Assembly (NCBI GenBank): GCA_026413225.1 | Contig: CM048554.1 | Span: 97,133,963 to 97,197,962 of the forward strand | DNA from: Otis tarda | Lineage: Eukaryota > Chordata > Aves > Otidiformes > Otididae | Direction: 5' to 3' | Length of the DNA stretch: 64,000 bases | Shown: positions 39,441 to 52,556 of the stretch, piece after piece | Layout: every line of letters begins with the position of its first letter | Position numbering within the stretch: position 1 is the stretch's first letter | Position numbers and translations under genes: made by a program | Notes under the pieces: model-generated | The model's database searches: none | What the model saw: the letters and a program-made list of their open reading frames with translations, nothing else | What the model was told of the DNA's origin: nothing

Positions 39441-42250
39441 GGGTCTGTAGCCAGCCACGTGAAACAGTCCTTGCTCTGGCCTTTTCATTTCACTTTTCTA
39501 AAACTTTTTGTCACTTGGCATTCCCCAGTTTTTAAAAAAAACATAACTTTCTTATGACCATAGTTATATAGTGTTGTAAGAGATCTGTCCCTTCTTTATA
39601 AAAAAAAAGAAATAAAGTTTTGAAATAGCAAATTGATCATTGATATTTTTCAGGAGAGAGTCCTTTCTGCAGGCAATGATGTCTTCTCTTTGAGTGCTGT
39701 AAGGTACTTATAATTAAAGGAATAGTAAATGATGTAAAAGATGTGTCAATGAAAGAGAAAAAAAACGATAGCTGGAACAGGAGTGTCTTATCTTAAAGTG
39801 TGACATAACAAAAAAGGAGAGCAGTAGAAAAAAGGAAAACATTTCTTAGAATCCTCTCTGTGCCTGAATCCCTACAAACTGCAGACTATGCATTAGACAG
39901 AATGCTACATTGTCCACAGGAGCATATGCTCTTGAGCATATTAAAAGTTTTTGTTATCTCTGCCTGCCTTCAAAAAATAATACTTACTCGTCTAGCTCTC
40001 AAGAAGTTTTAAATTTGAAGGCCTCTGTTCTGAAGCTGATGTAGCTGAAGCTTATTGGAACAGAGGAAAGCCAGTAGATACCAGCAACAGTTAATGAATC
40101 TTGCCAATCGACTGGGCTGCAGACTTGCCTACATATGTGCTTACCATTAGAGATAGGTCTCAAACCTTTTAACATTCTGACATTAATGCGAATTCGTGCT
40201 AACAGAAAAACGTGGAGAGCTGTGCGTACACAGGAGAAAGAGCTACAACTGAAAGGATCTTATAGGTCAAAGGACTTTCCTGTTTCTTAGAAAAGCAAGT
40301 GTTAGACATTTAGAATGAAAGATGAAATACATCTTCAATTTTTATTTTTTTTCTAAAGGTTTGAGTGGCGAGTACTCTGCTTTAGGACAAACAGCAATGT
40401 AGGAAGCCAGCTCTAGAGGTCAAGACAGAAAAAAGCTGCATGCAACTATAGTAGAATGATTATAAGCAAAGCTTATGTTCTATAAAAAGAGATTGCATAC
40501 TGTTACAATGTGAGAATCTTTACCAGTAAAATCACAGCAGTGCTTTTTGTTAATAGCTATTGCGGGAAGGTATGCAGCCATTTGTGATTCAAGTAGTGCA
40601 TTTTTATGGATTTCACAACAACCTGGAGCCTGCAAATATTCTTCAGTGCCTTCTCTCATTAACTCTTTCCATACTTATGGGCATAGAGCAATTGCAGCAA
40701 TTTTACTGCAGTTTATTCGTTTAAAAAGCTTTCTAGTGAGCAGCATGAATATATTTCCCATAAGAAGCCAAGCTGGCCTCAAATCCATGGAATAATGGAG
40801 TGTATCATCTTGCAAGGCAGCATCATTTGTGGCCATAGGAAGATAAAAAGACATAGATGCCAGCAAAAATAAAGAATTTGTCTGCAGTGCTCTGTGTACT
40901 GAGTATAATTATAGATAGAAACCTAAAGGTAGATGGCACTGGCTTTTGCTTGTTTGGTCTTTCTTGAAACTTTGTAGATAATCCAGTCTGGCCTCATTTA
41001 TCAGAGTTATTATAGTGTCAGGAATCATGAGTAAACTGCATTGTTCCCCCACTCATCTTTTTTTTCTCCTCACAACTACAGATTTTACTCTCTTGTAGTG
41101 AGATCTAGGGGCTTAGATGCTTTGTGTTAGCAAAACACAAAAGAACTGACATAATTTTGACCTGTTTGCACAGTTATATGCTGAACAATGGGAAAAAAAC
41201 CCACCTCCAAAAAGCTGAGAAAGTACCGAAGGAATTAGGACTGCAGGACAGAGATGTTCCAACTTTGCTGTCTTTAAGCCAAGCTGACCTCCTAAGTGGA
41301 GTCAAGAAAAAGAGGTGGTTAGATACCAGTATCTCAGGAGTGTGGGGATAACTGAATGGTTCCATGGGAGAAGCAAAACCATGTACAGGGGGAGTTGAAG
41401 GTAGACAGAAAGAGGGATAGATTTAGTGCTCAGTGGTGAGCTTAGAAAGGAAAACAAACAAGGGCTGGGGATTGGAGATAATCCTCTAAGGCCATGTCTG
41501 CCCATTCTTAGAGAAATTGTCCTGTCTATAAAATACAAGTTTTCTCTGCAGTTTTGTGTATTTCTATGCAATTTTGTGTATTTTTTTTACTTGAGTTTTC
41601 TGAAATTTGCAGGCTTATATTTCAGAACAGAATTTTTAAAGATTAAAAACATTTAAAATCATAAAATAATCTTTTTCGCATCACTGGTCATTGATTGGTA
41701 TCGCTTGAATTTTTTTTTGTGTGTGTGTTACTATGTGTTGTATGTGTTCATATACTACTGATTTGTTGTTGTTTCTCTTTTCACCTCTTTTGAAGAATAT
41801 TTTAAGAAGAGCTTTCTTCAGGATTTGATCAGTCTCTTTAACTTTGTAAATAGGTTTCTGAAAAGGCATGAAATGATAAAATTCGTACCCTTACAGTGAT
41901 ATACAGGCGAGCAGCATTAATATTTTGTAATTTGTCTCAGTATCACTGATGTTCAGAATTTAAGCATATGTAATAATTTTTTTCCTTTAGAGCTGGTGTA
42001 AGAAAAGATTAAAATTTTGCCTGTTTTGGAAAACAGAAACATGACCTTCAAAGATACTCAGAATCACTGCATATATAATTCAGTGAAGTCTAAGACAAGA
42101 AAAAATGGAATTATTCACTTATCATCTGTTGTGCATTGTATCTAGGTTCATATTTTTGCACTGACTTTTTTAACAAGATGAGTGAGTTGTTAGTATTACT
42201 TCAAATTTTTAAAATTCTCATAAAGTTGATAAAGAAAATAACTGTATGCT
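39441..42250. other. Non-coding intronic stretch
   Basis: AT-rich unique sequence with no supported exon or transposon. A short (GT)n run occurs near 41720. It ends at the purine tract preceding the first EYS exon in the window. Confidence 0.45.
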
Positions 42251-42447
42251 AACAAAGGAAGGGAAGGAGGAAGAGAATGGAGAGAAAGAGACAGAAAAAA
42301 ATAGAAAAAAGAAAGAAAGATAAGAAAATATAGAAAAAAATTAAGAAAACAAAAGGAAGAAAGGAAGAAAAGAAAGGGAGGGAGGGAAGGAAGGAAGGGA
42401 GGAAACAGGAGAACAAAAACGAAAGGAGAGGAGAGGGGAAAAATATT
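42251..42447 (+). repeat. Polypurine tract (GGAA/GAAA-rich)
   Basis: About 200 bases made almost entirely of A and G on the + strand, with GAAA, GGAA and GGGA units and only a handful of T or C interruptions. It lies about 540 bp upstream of the EYS exon at 42990. Such mirror-like purine tracts can form triplex DNA and are usually length-variable. Confidence 0.9.
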
Positions 42448-42989
42448 AAAAGAAGTCTCTTTTAAGTCTTTACTCCTCTGTCATCTGATGGACTTGCAAA
42501 TATGTTTTCCTTATAAATAAGAGCTGCATCTGCACTTGCCAGGTATGGCATAGGGTGCTAGAGGTTAAAAGAGATCTAGATAAGTGAAACACACACTAGA
42601 TGTAGTCAGAAGGGAAAATTAATTTCTGCAGACTTCAAACTCATTCCTTCTTGTATCAAAAACAATGTGAATGCCTAACTTCGAAAAAACTGTTCTAGAC
42701 TTATGAGGAACCAAAGCTTATCTACATAGTCTTCTCTTTTGGGCATTGATCCTAGTTGTCTGCTTAATATAATTTGATCTAAATCTTTGTGTCTGGTTTT
42801 ATAATTTTTCAGTGTTAGTCTTTGACAGAGGGGAACTAACATAAATTTTCAGATTCATCTCTATCTCCCTGACAGATGTAAAAGAGTATTCTATATCTTT
42901 GTGACCATTAGCAGAATAAAAAAGCAATGGATGAAGAAGAAAAATATTTTTGTGTCCTTATATTGTATCTCTTTAAATTCTATTTACAG

Positions 42990-43180
42990 ATTTTAGTTAT
43001 GCTCATTATCATGGTGATTCTTACCTGGAATTTCAAGGCTTGCATTTGAACGTGCAAAACTTCATCCACTTGGAATTTAAGACCTATAATCCTCACGGAC
43101 TCCTCCTGTATATTGAACAGAGCTCAGAAACAGTAGGACGTTTTTTAATTCAACTTTTCATGAAACATGGCACCTTACAG
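42990..43180 (+). CDS. EYS: EYS exon, start of a laminin-G domain
   Basis: This is a coding exon of eyes shut homolog, a secreted extracellular-matrix protein that in vertebrates acts around photoreceptor outer segments and the ciliary axoneme. The translated exon reads YAHYHGDSYLEFQGL early, then FIHLEFKTYNPHGLLLYIEQ, then FLIQLFMKHGTLQ. These are the first strands of a laminin-G fold and match the first laminin-G repeat of vertebrate EYS as I know it. The acceptor is TATTTACAG, entering in phase 1, and the donor is CAG/GTAAGG, leaving in phase 0. An alternative acceptor seven bases downstream (TTTTAG) is less likely because the upstream choice keeps a full open frame. The exon is 191 bp. 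Human EYS has its large exon 26 just before this point, and no such exon is visible upstream in the window. Other laminin-G proteins such as agrin or perlecan fit less well. Confidence 0.85.
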
Positions 43181-44892
43181 GTAAGGCATCAAAATCTCCC
43201 ACTGAAGGAGAAGTAAGTAAAAGTTAGGATCTGTAAAAATTTTAATGTTTTTTTTCTATTTCCTGCTGTAGAAGGTAGTGGATAGAGCTACAGAGACTTT
43301 TGAGATTGTTCTGTATTTCATGGAAAATTGTTGTCAAACTTCCTGTTTGTTAGGACACATTCATGGGTAATATGATTAATATGTCTCACAAGAGGTGATG
43401 CCTGAAGAAAATTGAATAGTGATTATAATTGGAATGTCTTATTTAAAAAGTAGACATTAAAAGACAAAAAATAAATATCATAGATCTTGTCCTTACAACT
43501 CATATGAATTAAGGTATTCTAGTTTATCTATGAAGCCTAAAAGTACTGAATGTCCTCATGTGCAAGTTCATTAAAATTGTAAGAACAGCAATGGAACTGA
43601 GTGAAATGTCATAGGAAAATCTACTGTGTAAGGGAACATGTTACCATGTGGCTCTAAGTAGAAGCTTTTTACTTGATCTCTCATGTTAATTCATGATTTC
43701 ACAGGATTCCAAAAAACATTTGCTTGGCTTTCATAAACAAACTAAATAAGAATACATTTGCTTGTAAACTTTAAAGGAGTAAAGTGTATATCCCAGTATA
43801 TCTTTACTTTTGACAAATTATTCCTTGTTTTCTGAGAAACAGGTAAAGCTTGAGCTTTATGAAGAGATGAGCAGATACTAAAGAGGCTATAAAAAGATAT
43901 TAAAGGATAAATTACTTTTCTTATAATGGATCTTCCATTTTCCTGTTAAAGATTTCCAGAAGTTTGGCTGTAATTATATTCTTCAGCAAGGATTATGAAA
44001 TGACTTCATGTTTAAAGAGCATGAGCATACTAAAATATATATATAAATTAAAGATAAACAGAAAAATAAGAAAATAACATTTTACTTTATTTTGTTATGT
44101 TATGATTTATTGTCTTTTATTATATTATGACTATCCAGAACAAGTGAGATTAGTCAAGGGCAGGAAGTTATCCAAGGTTTAGGAAATGTTGACAGCTTTA
44201 AGTCTATCTTATTTGTATTCATGGTAAAGTAATGATGCAGAAAAATATTTTTCTAGCATATCATAAGCACCATAAAATATGAAAGTACTTTAATTGACGA
44301 AAATCTATTCATCTATCCCAGTGTGCCATGCTAAAACTAATTGAATTCACTTAATCATTCACAAAGCTGGTCAATTAAATGTAGATTTAAAACCCAATGA
44401 ACAAATGGTTCTAAGCTCACAATCAAGCTACAATTACAAGTAGACAAACCATGAAATCAAGTGCTTGTTCACATTAGTATAGGAAATTAAATGGTGTTCC
44501 AAAATTCTCAAGCTTGCATGCTACATTACGTGTTCAGAAGTGTAAGGAGGCCATTAAATGGTAAGTAAAATTCACCCGTGGCCAATGTTAATTTCAACTG
44601 GGTTGCAGATGGTCAACTTCTTTGCAAATCAGGCCTATAATAGCTGATTGTACAATACACAAAGATTAAAGCATTTTCATGCAGACCAGGAAGCGTGTAT
44701 GCTTGCTTGTATATTTCTGGTACAACAGATTTCCTGATCCATATCTTTAATGAAACATTAGTTTTCCTTGATACACATGGCATCCTTCAGGTTTTTATGA
44801 AACCATTTGTTATTCTAAAATGCAAGTTTCTAATCTTGTAAGTGTATAATTATTAGAAATTATGTAATAAAAGCATTTTTCCCATTCTGTAG
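43181..44892 (+). other. EYS: EYS intron (phase 0), 1.7 kb
   Basis: AT-rich, with GTAAGG at the 5' end and a TTTTTCCCATTCTGTAG acceptor. No repeat or nested gene was recognised in it. Confidence 0.75.
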
Positions 44893-44984
44893 TACCAGTT
44901 TTTATGTGATGAAGCAGCAGAAGTCAAAAAAATCAGTACTGCTGCTAGAGTGGATGATGGACAGTGGTATAAAGTGCAAATTAG
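44893..44984 (+). CDS. EYS: EYS exon, middle of the laminin-G domain
   Basis: A 92-bp exon encoding YQFLCDEAAEVKKIS followed by ARVDDGQWYKVQIR. The pattern of an aromatic-x-Phe-x-Cys strand, then V-D-D/N-G-x-W and a V-x-I-R strand, is the classical middle of laminin-G domains and aligns with the corresponding EYS segment. Entry is phase 0 after CTGTAG. Exit is phase 2 at AG/GTAAGT, a consensus donor that splits the Arg codon. The next recognised exon, 16.9 kb downstream, supplies the completing G. A possible competing acceptor of the same phase lies at 47082. Confidence 0.85.
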
Positions 44985-47081
44985 GTAAGTTTTATATTTT
45001 ACTGTTGTCTGTGTTTATATTTTCCAAACATAGCTAATGAAGTACCTTTGCAGGACAAATACAAATGGACCTCAGCTTCTATGGGAAGCTGTAGTTGTTA
45101 TAGTATCCATTGTATTGTGCCTTGCCACCTCAGATATGGTAGTGAGTAGTCATTGAGAAGGACAACAGTTTTGTGCTGTATTTCAGCTATTATCAGTGTC
45201 ATCTTTTTTTCCAACATGGTAAACCAGGCGCAAGCTGCAGACCACATGGTAGACAATGCAAACTAATGTAAGGAGCAAAAGCCAGTAGTTCACTGCAGTT
45301 GTGCTTATCATCCAGAAAGGGAATAACATAGAAACAAAGCATGCTGATGGAAGCTAAAAGCAAGTGTAGTCACCTCTCTCACCAAAAAAAAAGAATAAAG
45401 ACATCTTTATGACACTGATAAAAGCAGGATTCTCTGAGTTCTGTTTATTTCTTTATTTGTCACTCCCTCTCAATCTCAAAATAGAGAAAGTAGAATTGGA
45501 ATTTTTTTAAGAGAAGAGATATAAAGATGATAAAGGCATTAAGCAGCTTCTATATGAAGAGTGACTAAATAGTCAAGGACTCTGTAAGTCCATTAAAGAC
45601 AACTGAGGGAGAATACCAAAGAAGTCTAAAAAATCCCAAGTGACACAGAGGAAGTGGATGAGGAGTGGAGACATAAAATTCGTAGTCTCTTAGCTAGTTT
45701 AATCCATTAGAATTCTATTGTTATTCCTTTGTTGTTCATTTTGAGAAAGATTTAAGATTTTGAAGATAAGTACAATGCCTGGACCCTCGGTACTGCAGGA
45801 GACTTTAAGAAAAACATCCTTTCCTCTGGTGCCAGAGCATTAGGACTGCCATGTTATTGACATTACTCAGAGATGCATTAAGTACCATGATGTGAGTGCA
45901 CCTATTTTATGCATTTTTCCCCAACTCCATTTAGCAGAAAATAACTTGAATCTATAAATCAGCCTATGTCAATAGCTGGAGAGAAAAACAGCCTGATTTC
46001 TGTTTCTGCTGTTCTTCTGGAGCCTAAAAAAAAAGAATGAAAAAAGAGTTATCTCCTTTCATTTGCAAATAATGCTGATTATTTCAGGACAGCTCAGGTA
46101 AGATGGGCCACACTGATTTTTACTGTTGAAAGGGAAGGAATTCATAACATTTATGGAATCCAGGCTAACTAGTGAGCAATTATTAATTAATCACTCTACT
46201 CACTTTAGAAGAATGGAAATTATTTTGGACATTCTTTTAAGAGTTAAAATTTTAATGGCGCTGATGTCAGCAGGATTTAGTTAGAACGTGCTTCTTATTT
46301 TCATCTAGTGAATCTTCACATGTGCTTAACTGAGAAAATGTATATGCTGTATGGAAAAGTGTAATAACCACTGTTTTACATAGTTGGTTCTTTATTAACA
46401 ATTAAATATGTATTGTTGACAATTAGATTTAATGGAGTCACTTTTGAAATATGTATATTACTGGTTTTATGAAGTTAACATTTAATTTAATAAACTGTAC
46501 TATAGTGTGGCATAGTAAAACTTAAAATAACTTTGGTGAAAAATTGCCACAGCTTATTCAGCAGCTGTCTAGAGCTTTGCAAACATTGTTTAATCTTCAC
46601 AGAACTGATTTGAAGTGAAATAAGTAAATTAAGTTTTGAACAATGAAATCTGGGAAGTTGGCAAAGTCAGGATGTGAATGTAGGAGATATTGAATACTAT
46701 AAAATAGTGGATATGCACAGTGTGGGATTTTCTTTGTTCTGCAGATGTTAAGTAGTATGAACAGACATCATGGGTAATAAAAAAAAATATGGTTTTGTAC
46801 TAGTTTGTTGAAAGAAACTGCTTATTCTCATTATTTAAAGTATTTCTAATTGTTTGGAGCCCTTTTGATGTGGCCCTGTGATGGAAAGATTTTTGTCCTT
46901 CAAATTCACTAAAAGGAATGTGTTTCAGCTACTGAAGATAAGCAATCTGCAAAGAATATTTTGCCTCTACAATAGCATATTAAATGAAAGAAATAGACTT
47001 TAAAGTAGTGAGTGTTGTGTAATACAAGTTGAAATACAGTGAAAATTAGATAGTGATAATATCTTGTTTTTCTGCTTACAG

Positions 47082-47169
47082 AGGAACATTTTACTGCTTC
47101 CTTTATCCCACAGAAATCATTCCTGGTGTGAATGAAATAAATGTCACACCTTTTAATGTTTGCAAATAA
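47082..47169 (+). other. Candidate alternative terminal exon of EYS
   Basis: A good pyrimidine-rich acceptor (TTGTTTTTCTGCTTACAG) precedes an open frame that is in the right phase for the 44893-44984 exon. Joining would complete the Arg codon and add 28 codons (starting GTFYCFLYPTEIIPG) before TAA at 47167-47169. AATAAA signals at 47165 and 47313 could serve polyadenylation. The product would be a truncated protein ending inside the laminin-G domain. No homology is known to me, and a frame this short can occur by chance, so this is only a candidate. Confidence 0.2.
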
Positions 47170-50100
47170 ACGTGCATATTACTGTCAGACGTTACACTAT
47201 ATCCAGTTCTCACAGTTCACCAGAATATTCATGCTAGAAGTAAAATATCAGCACTGCTGAAATACATTTGTCATTATAATGGAATATTGTGTCTACAACA
47301 ACTTAACAATTTAATAAAATCGGATATTCTAAGGGGGCTGATTTTACATCAAGATCTTGGATAGCTTGATAATTTTGAATAGAATATAAACTTTTGCATC
47401 AGATTAGTCTTTATTTATGGCGTTGGCTGCTAAAACCAACATGTTGACAAGGTTTGCCTCAGAGCAGTGCCTGAGAGTTTTGTTTTATATGTAAACTGGT
47501 ACAGTTGTTTACTAAGTCTAGCTATTAATGAAAGTCATTGCAGCTGTTTCACTCACTCATGTATCTGATTGTATGGCTTTGGCTTTCTTAAGAATGTTAC
47601 CAGGGAAGTGACAGAACTATAGTAAAAACTGGGAACAGGCAATATCCCACAGGGATTAGATTTCTACAAGGTATTATGAAGGGAAGGAAATGTTAGACTT
47701 AAGCAGTGGGAAGCTTACTTGTTTGGTTTTGTTGTGAAGATAGAGTTACCTTACAAGGCAGGGGATACTCTACCACAATCTTCTCACTCCAGCTCTTATA
47801 AAACTTCCTTAATTAACTGCTTTACGATCCATCTTCTTCAATTGTTGTCATCAAACCAAGCTGATAAATTAACATGTGTTGCAGAAACAGGACAAAGTGC
47901 AGCAGTGGTATTAGATCTTGTTCTTTTCTTGGTCCACTATGCTCAATTTCAACAAGTATTTCAGAACTGGTAATAATAGTGTCTTAATTTCCTTGATTAA
48001 ATACAAATTATTTATTTATTTTTTGCTTTTAATTTCAGAATATAATTGTAAATTTCTTTAGCAAATCTATTAGCTTATATATTGATTATGCAGTAGATGC
48101 CATCAATAAAATTTATTTCTTTAAAATAAATCTGTCCACTTTGAACTTTTTAAATTGACTGTGACTATTAAGATTAGAAAACTGGTGTAGCTGCTCCATC
48201 AGTCTAGAAACCAACTGCAAAATATGACAATTGGTTTTTTAAAAAGTGCATTATTCTTCTCCTTTAATTCATGATGTTTGTAATTTGAGGTTTGGACTAG
48301 TTAACTATAGGACTTTTGGTGATTGCTTGTCTTCGTTCCGAGATGTAGATGCTTTCTGATTCCTCCAGTCAGAAAAAGATCTTTCTAATCATCCCATAAT
48401 GCAACATATGCTTACTCTAGAGCTTGTATGTTGCTTGGTTTTGATGGCTTTTTATGAAGACCTGAGATAATCCATATGGTGCAAAATATGCTGTATTTAT
48501 TATCCTTCAGAGTATGCTACAAAGCTCATATTTTCCCTAGGGCTTTCAGGCAGGTAAGATAAGCAGATGACAGATAAAGTGTTTTTTTATTTCCCTTTTA
48601 TTGTAATTTCCTATTTTTATTTTATCACAAAGATGCAGAATATTTGCCTTGATTTTTAACATAACAACATGGAGATTAAGAGGTCATCCATCTGTTGTTT
48701 CATGTACTGTGTAAATGCCATATACTCTGCTGTATAAAAACATGCTTAATGGGCCACCTCCTCAAAAAACAGTTTAAGCCACAAAATATTAATAGCAATG
48801 GCTGCTGCTTAATTAGAGTAGCAGTGTATTCACTGTTTATATAGTCCCATAAGAAGTGTATTCTTGGTATAAGATAGCTTCATGCTATTTTCATTTTCTG
48901 GGCCTCCCCCAAGGAAGCTATCAATGGACTTGTATCAGCTGCAATTCATTTGTTGAAGTACTTGAAGATATCTAGGGTTAAGCCTGATTTGTATTTATTA
49001 CCAATACAAATGATTTAGGAATTTGTTGGACCTCTAAACTGGCCCCTGGTAGGGTCTTCACAAACATGCTTTCCTAGCTATGGCTGTGTTGGTCTTTTAT
49101 TCAGTCCCTCCGAAAGCGCCTAGTGCAAAGGAAAACTAAGAGTGCTGACTTACCTCATAATTTCTAGTTTTTCTATAGTCTGAAACTTTTCCCAGCTCAA
49201 TAATCTCACTTGGAAGAAGTCTACTTTATTAAATTGATTCCAGTTTATCATTTATTAACACTGGTAATAAAATCACATTTCTTTTTTCCTAAATTCCACT
49301 GTATCTTGATTCCTAATTAGGACATATCTGCTACTTACTGTCCAGTATCCATTGCAGAGAGGATAAGTCAACAAAAACAAACTGATTTGAGAATATAGTT
49401 TAGCTGTAGAGGCATTTTTATTTAAAACAGAATCAAAACTATTAAAACTTTTAAAATAATGATAGTAATGTGAAAACTTGAATTTGTAATGTGGAAAATA
49501 GGAATGAGTTGATCATGAAGTATCAAGAGACTTCGAAGGATTCTTTTTTTTTGTTTGGTTTGAGTTTTTGGACAGATATAAAGAAATTTGACCAAAATAT
49601 TTATGGTTACTGTCACACAGATGAACAGGAAGAAGCGAAGAATATCCCCCAAAAGTGTATTCTGGAATACATCTGAAAGGAAAAAGATACTGATTTTGCA
49701 ACGATAAAGAGTGGCTATTGGCACAAGTCGCTCAATAAGTGGAAACCTAACTTTTGGTTCTGAAGGTTTCTGTTACAGAGTGACACTATTACTACCCACT
49801 AGCAGACCACGACAGTGCCACAGAAATGGCAATGCTGGACTGAAACAAAGGAATCAAAGTAGATACTGATTTATGAATGATGAGATTAAAACCAAGTATG
49901 AATGAAAAAAAAATCATTGAATAGAGGAAAAATTTAGAAAACTTTCTAGTCAGACTATCTTTAGTGTATTTTCCAGTTCATTCTACTAACCTGCACATTA
50001 CGTTTAGAGAGAATTAATTTGATTTTAATCCTTTTACAGATAAGTAGAAGGGGAGCTGGACTAATAACATTCCCTCCTGTGACTAATTTTATTCATTACT

Positions 50101-51534
50101 TTATCTAATAAAAACTTGATAATTTGAATGTAGCTTAATGTATCTTTCTATTTGGAGGTCAAGTGTTCAAAATAAATGGTCATGCTTCTTAAGAATAAAT
50201 GTCCCAACAAGAATGGTTTTCATATTATACTATTTTTTTTTGTCCAAGAACCTAATTTTCCCTTTGTAATGACTTAGAGCACTATGGAAATAATGACTTG
50301 GAGAGAAGTAGCAATGTAAATACAAATACAGCATCTCACTAATCAGAACAGTTAAACAATAATAAACTTAGATAAGCAAATTGGGCTAAACGTAAGTTGA
50401 ATACTGAGAATGCATTGGTGATACCTGCTGCTGAAGAAATATTAAGGAAAGTGCATAGGCAAACAATGAAATTATACTCACCCAGTTTGCTTTGTGAGTA
50501 AGCACTGATTTCTCTTGCTGAAGATTATTTTGGCGTACAAAGACCAGAAATTAGTTTCATGTACAGTATATCAATGCATTTATCTTCTATTAATCCTAGG
50601 TATTTTCAAAGTACCAGTTAGTTTAATTTTTTTTTTCTGAAAAGAGAACATCTCAAACTTCAGTAGTAGAACTACTTTATGAAAAGTATTATCTATTATT
50701 TCAAAGTGTCATTATTGTGAAAAAAACATACTGTATTTTTATTTCTAGATTCACAAACTGTTTATTTTCCTTCCTTGCAGTTACCTTTCTTTTTCTGTCT
50801 TCAGTAGAAAAAGCAAAGAAACAACATGCCCTCTCTTACTGCTGCATATCACTAAATTCCATATCTTTTCAAGACACTGTCTCAACAATTTATGTCTTTG
50901 CCAGAGGCTTTGCCTCAGGACATGTCTTTAGCTCATTCTGTGTCTAAGATTATTTAAATCCTCTTCTATCCCATATGATCTACACAGTAACTCTTAACTC
51001 CATTATTCACGTTATTAATTTCCCAACTTGTTTATAATTTTATTCTCAGAATAGCCCAAATCAATAATTTTTAAAAGAAAGTAGTTACAACATTGGCTGA
51101 CATATTTTATACATTTGAAATAATTTTTTCTTATGAAAAGTAATAGAACATAGCAGTATTCTATTTCTGAATGTTTTTTGTTATTTAGAAAACAGACCTA
51201 ATATGTATAATAAACAAAATCTAGTAGTTCATTTTATACACCTAAATGTGCTAAGCCCTTTAACTTCCTAAACAAAGTCATTTTAATTTCTCAAGTTTTC
51301 AGATGATGTCAATATATTTTACACTATATATACATATTATTTTAGAGTAACTGCACCAGCCATCACAAAGGGAGCTTGAGGAAAAGAAACAGTGGAGGAT
51401 TTCGAGAATATTTTACAGAACTTTTTTTTCCCCCTCTATGGATGAGCGTGTTGCATCATTTGAACACTACAGAATAAGATACCATAGGTTACCATTTTTG
51501 TCTAAGGTAAAATTTCTAAAATTTCTTGGGTTTA

Positions 51535-51650
51535 GAGGTTCAGACCAGAAGGGACCACTCATCTGACCACCAAGAGATCACTAGGCTGACCTCCTCTATG
51601 TCATAAATGACCAATATTTTTTTTCAGAAAGCCACAGACCTCAGTTAAAT
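51535..51650 (-). mobile_element. Old CR1-type LINE 3' end
   Basis: The + strand shows a diverged copy of the reverse-complemented CR1 3' end: GACCAGAAGGGACCA, then GATCACTAGGCTGACCTCCT and TATGTCATAAATGACCA. This matches the general form of ancient sauropsid CR1 tails. Divergence is high and the 5' extent is unclear. Confidence 0.55.
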
Positions 51651-52556
51651 CAAACCGGAAAATATTTAAGAAATGGACAGAAGATACATTCCACTGTGAT
51701 CACCTCTTCCTAAACCCACAGTATTGGTGAGGAGTTTATATATTGGAATGATTGCAGCTGTCTAACCTTAGCCAGTAGTACTTCAGTGAAAAGCTGAAAA
51801 TAAAAGCTGAGTAAAGATTTCTTTCTGACCTTGCTAACCCTATGTCTCAGGTATGTGACCCTGACTATATGAACAAGCAGTGGCAGGCATCTGAGAGGTG
51901 TAATTCACTCTCACCTCAAAGATTTTTTTTTCCTGCTAGATATCCTTTCACCATAAAACTCAACCTCTGCTATTTGAGAGATGTCCCAGAGAACGGAGAA
52001 ACAAAAATAATTAGCCAGTTCTGTACTGTGAGAAAAATGCTGTTAGGCACTGCACATTGCATCCAGAAGCTTGAAGGCATAATTTTTAGGAAAATCGTTG
52101 TACTGAGGCAGATACAAGGCATCATGAGCATCTGAAAGGTGATGCAAGCCATCATTTTCTCAGTGAAGGAGGGATGCGCAGAGAGCAGGACAAGCAGTAT
52201 AGCTGTCTTATTTTTTTCAGACAGAGCTGTATGAATACCATACACTGTATCTCCTACTTAGCAACAGCGCAGACTGGGAAAATCCTGAAAAAGAAAGCAC
52301 AGAGTCTGCCTGCTGTAGGAAACAAGCTCTAAGGTGAGCCTTGTAAGATCATGGAAGGAAGGAGACTTCATTCAGGACCAAGAGTATATAGTAAAGAATT
52401 TATTCAAGTTAGAGAATAAATTTGCTTTCAAGCCTTTCATTTAATCTATTAAACTTATTCCTTTATGTATAAAGTTACCTTTTAAAAATCTTGTTATCTT
52501 CTGCTCTAAACAAAGTCTGTCATTAAAGAGGGGACTCCTTTTATGTCTTATTGGAG

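Noticed and set aside
1-42989. Search for the large EYS exon expected before the first laminin-G exon
   Set aside because: No long open plus-strand frame with flanking splice sites was seen, so it is taken to lie upstream of the window.
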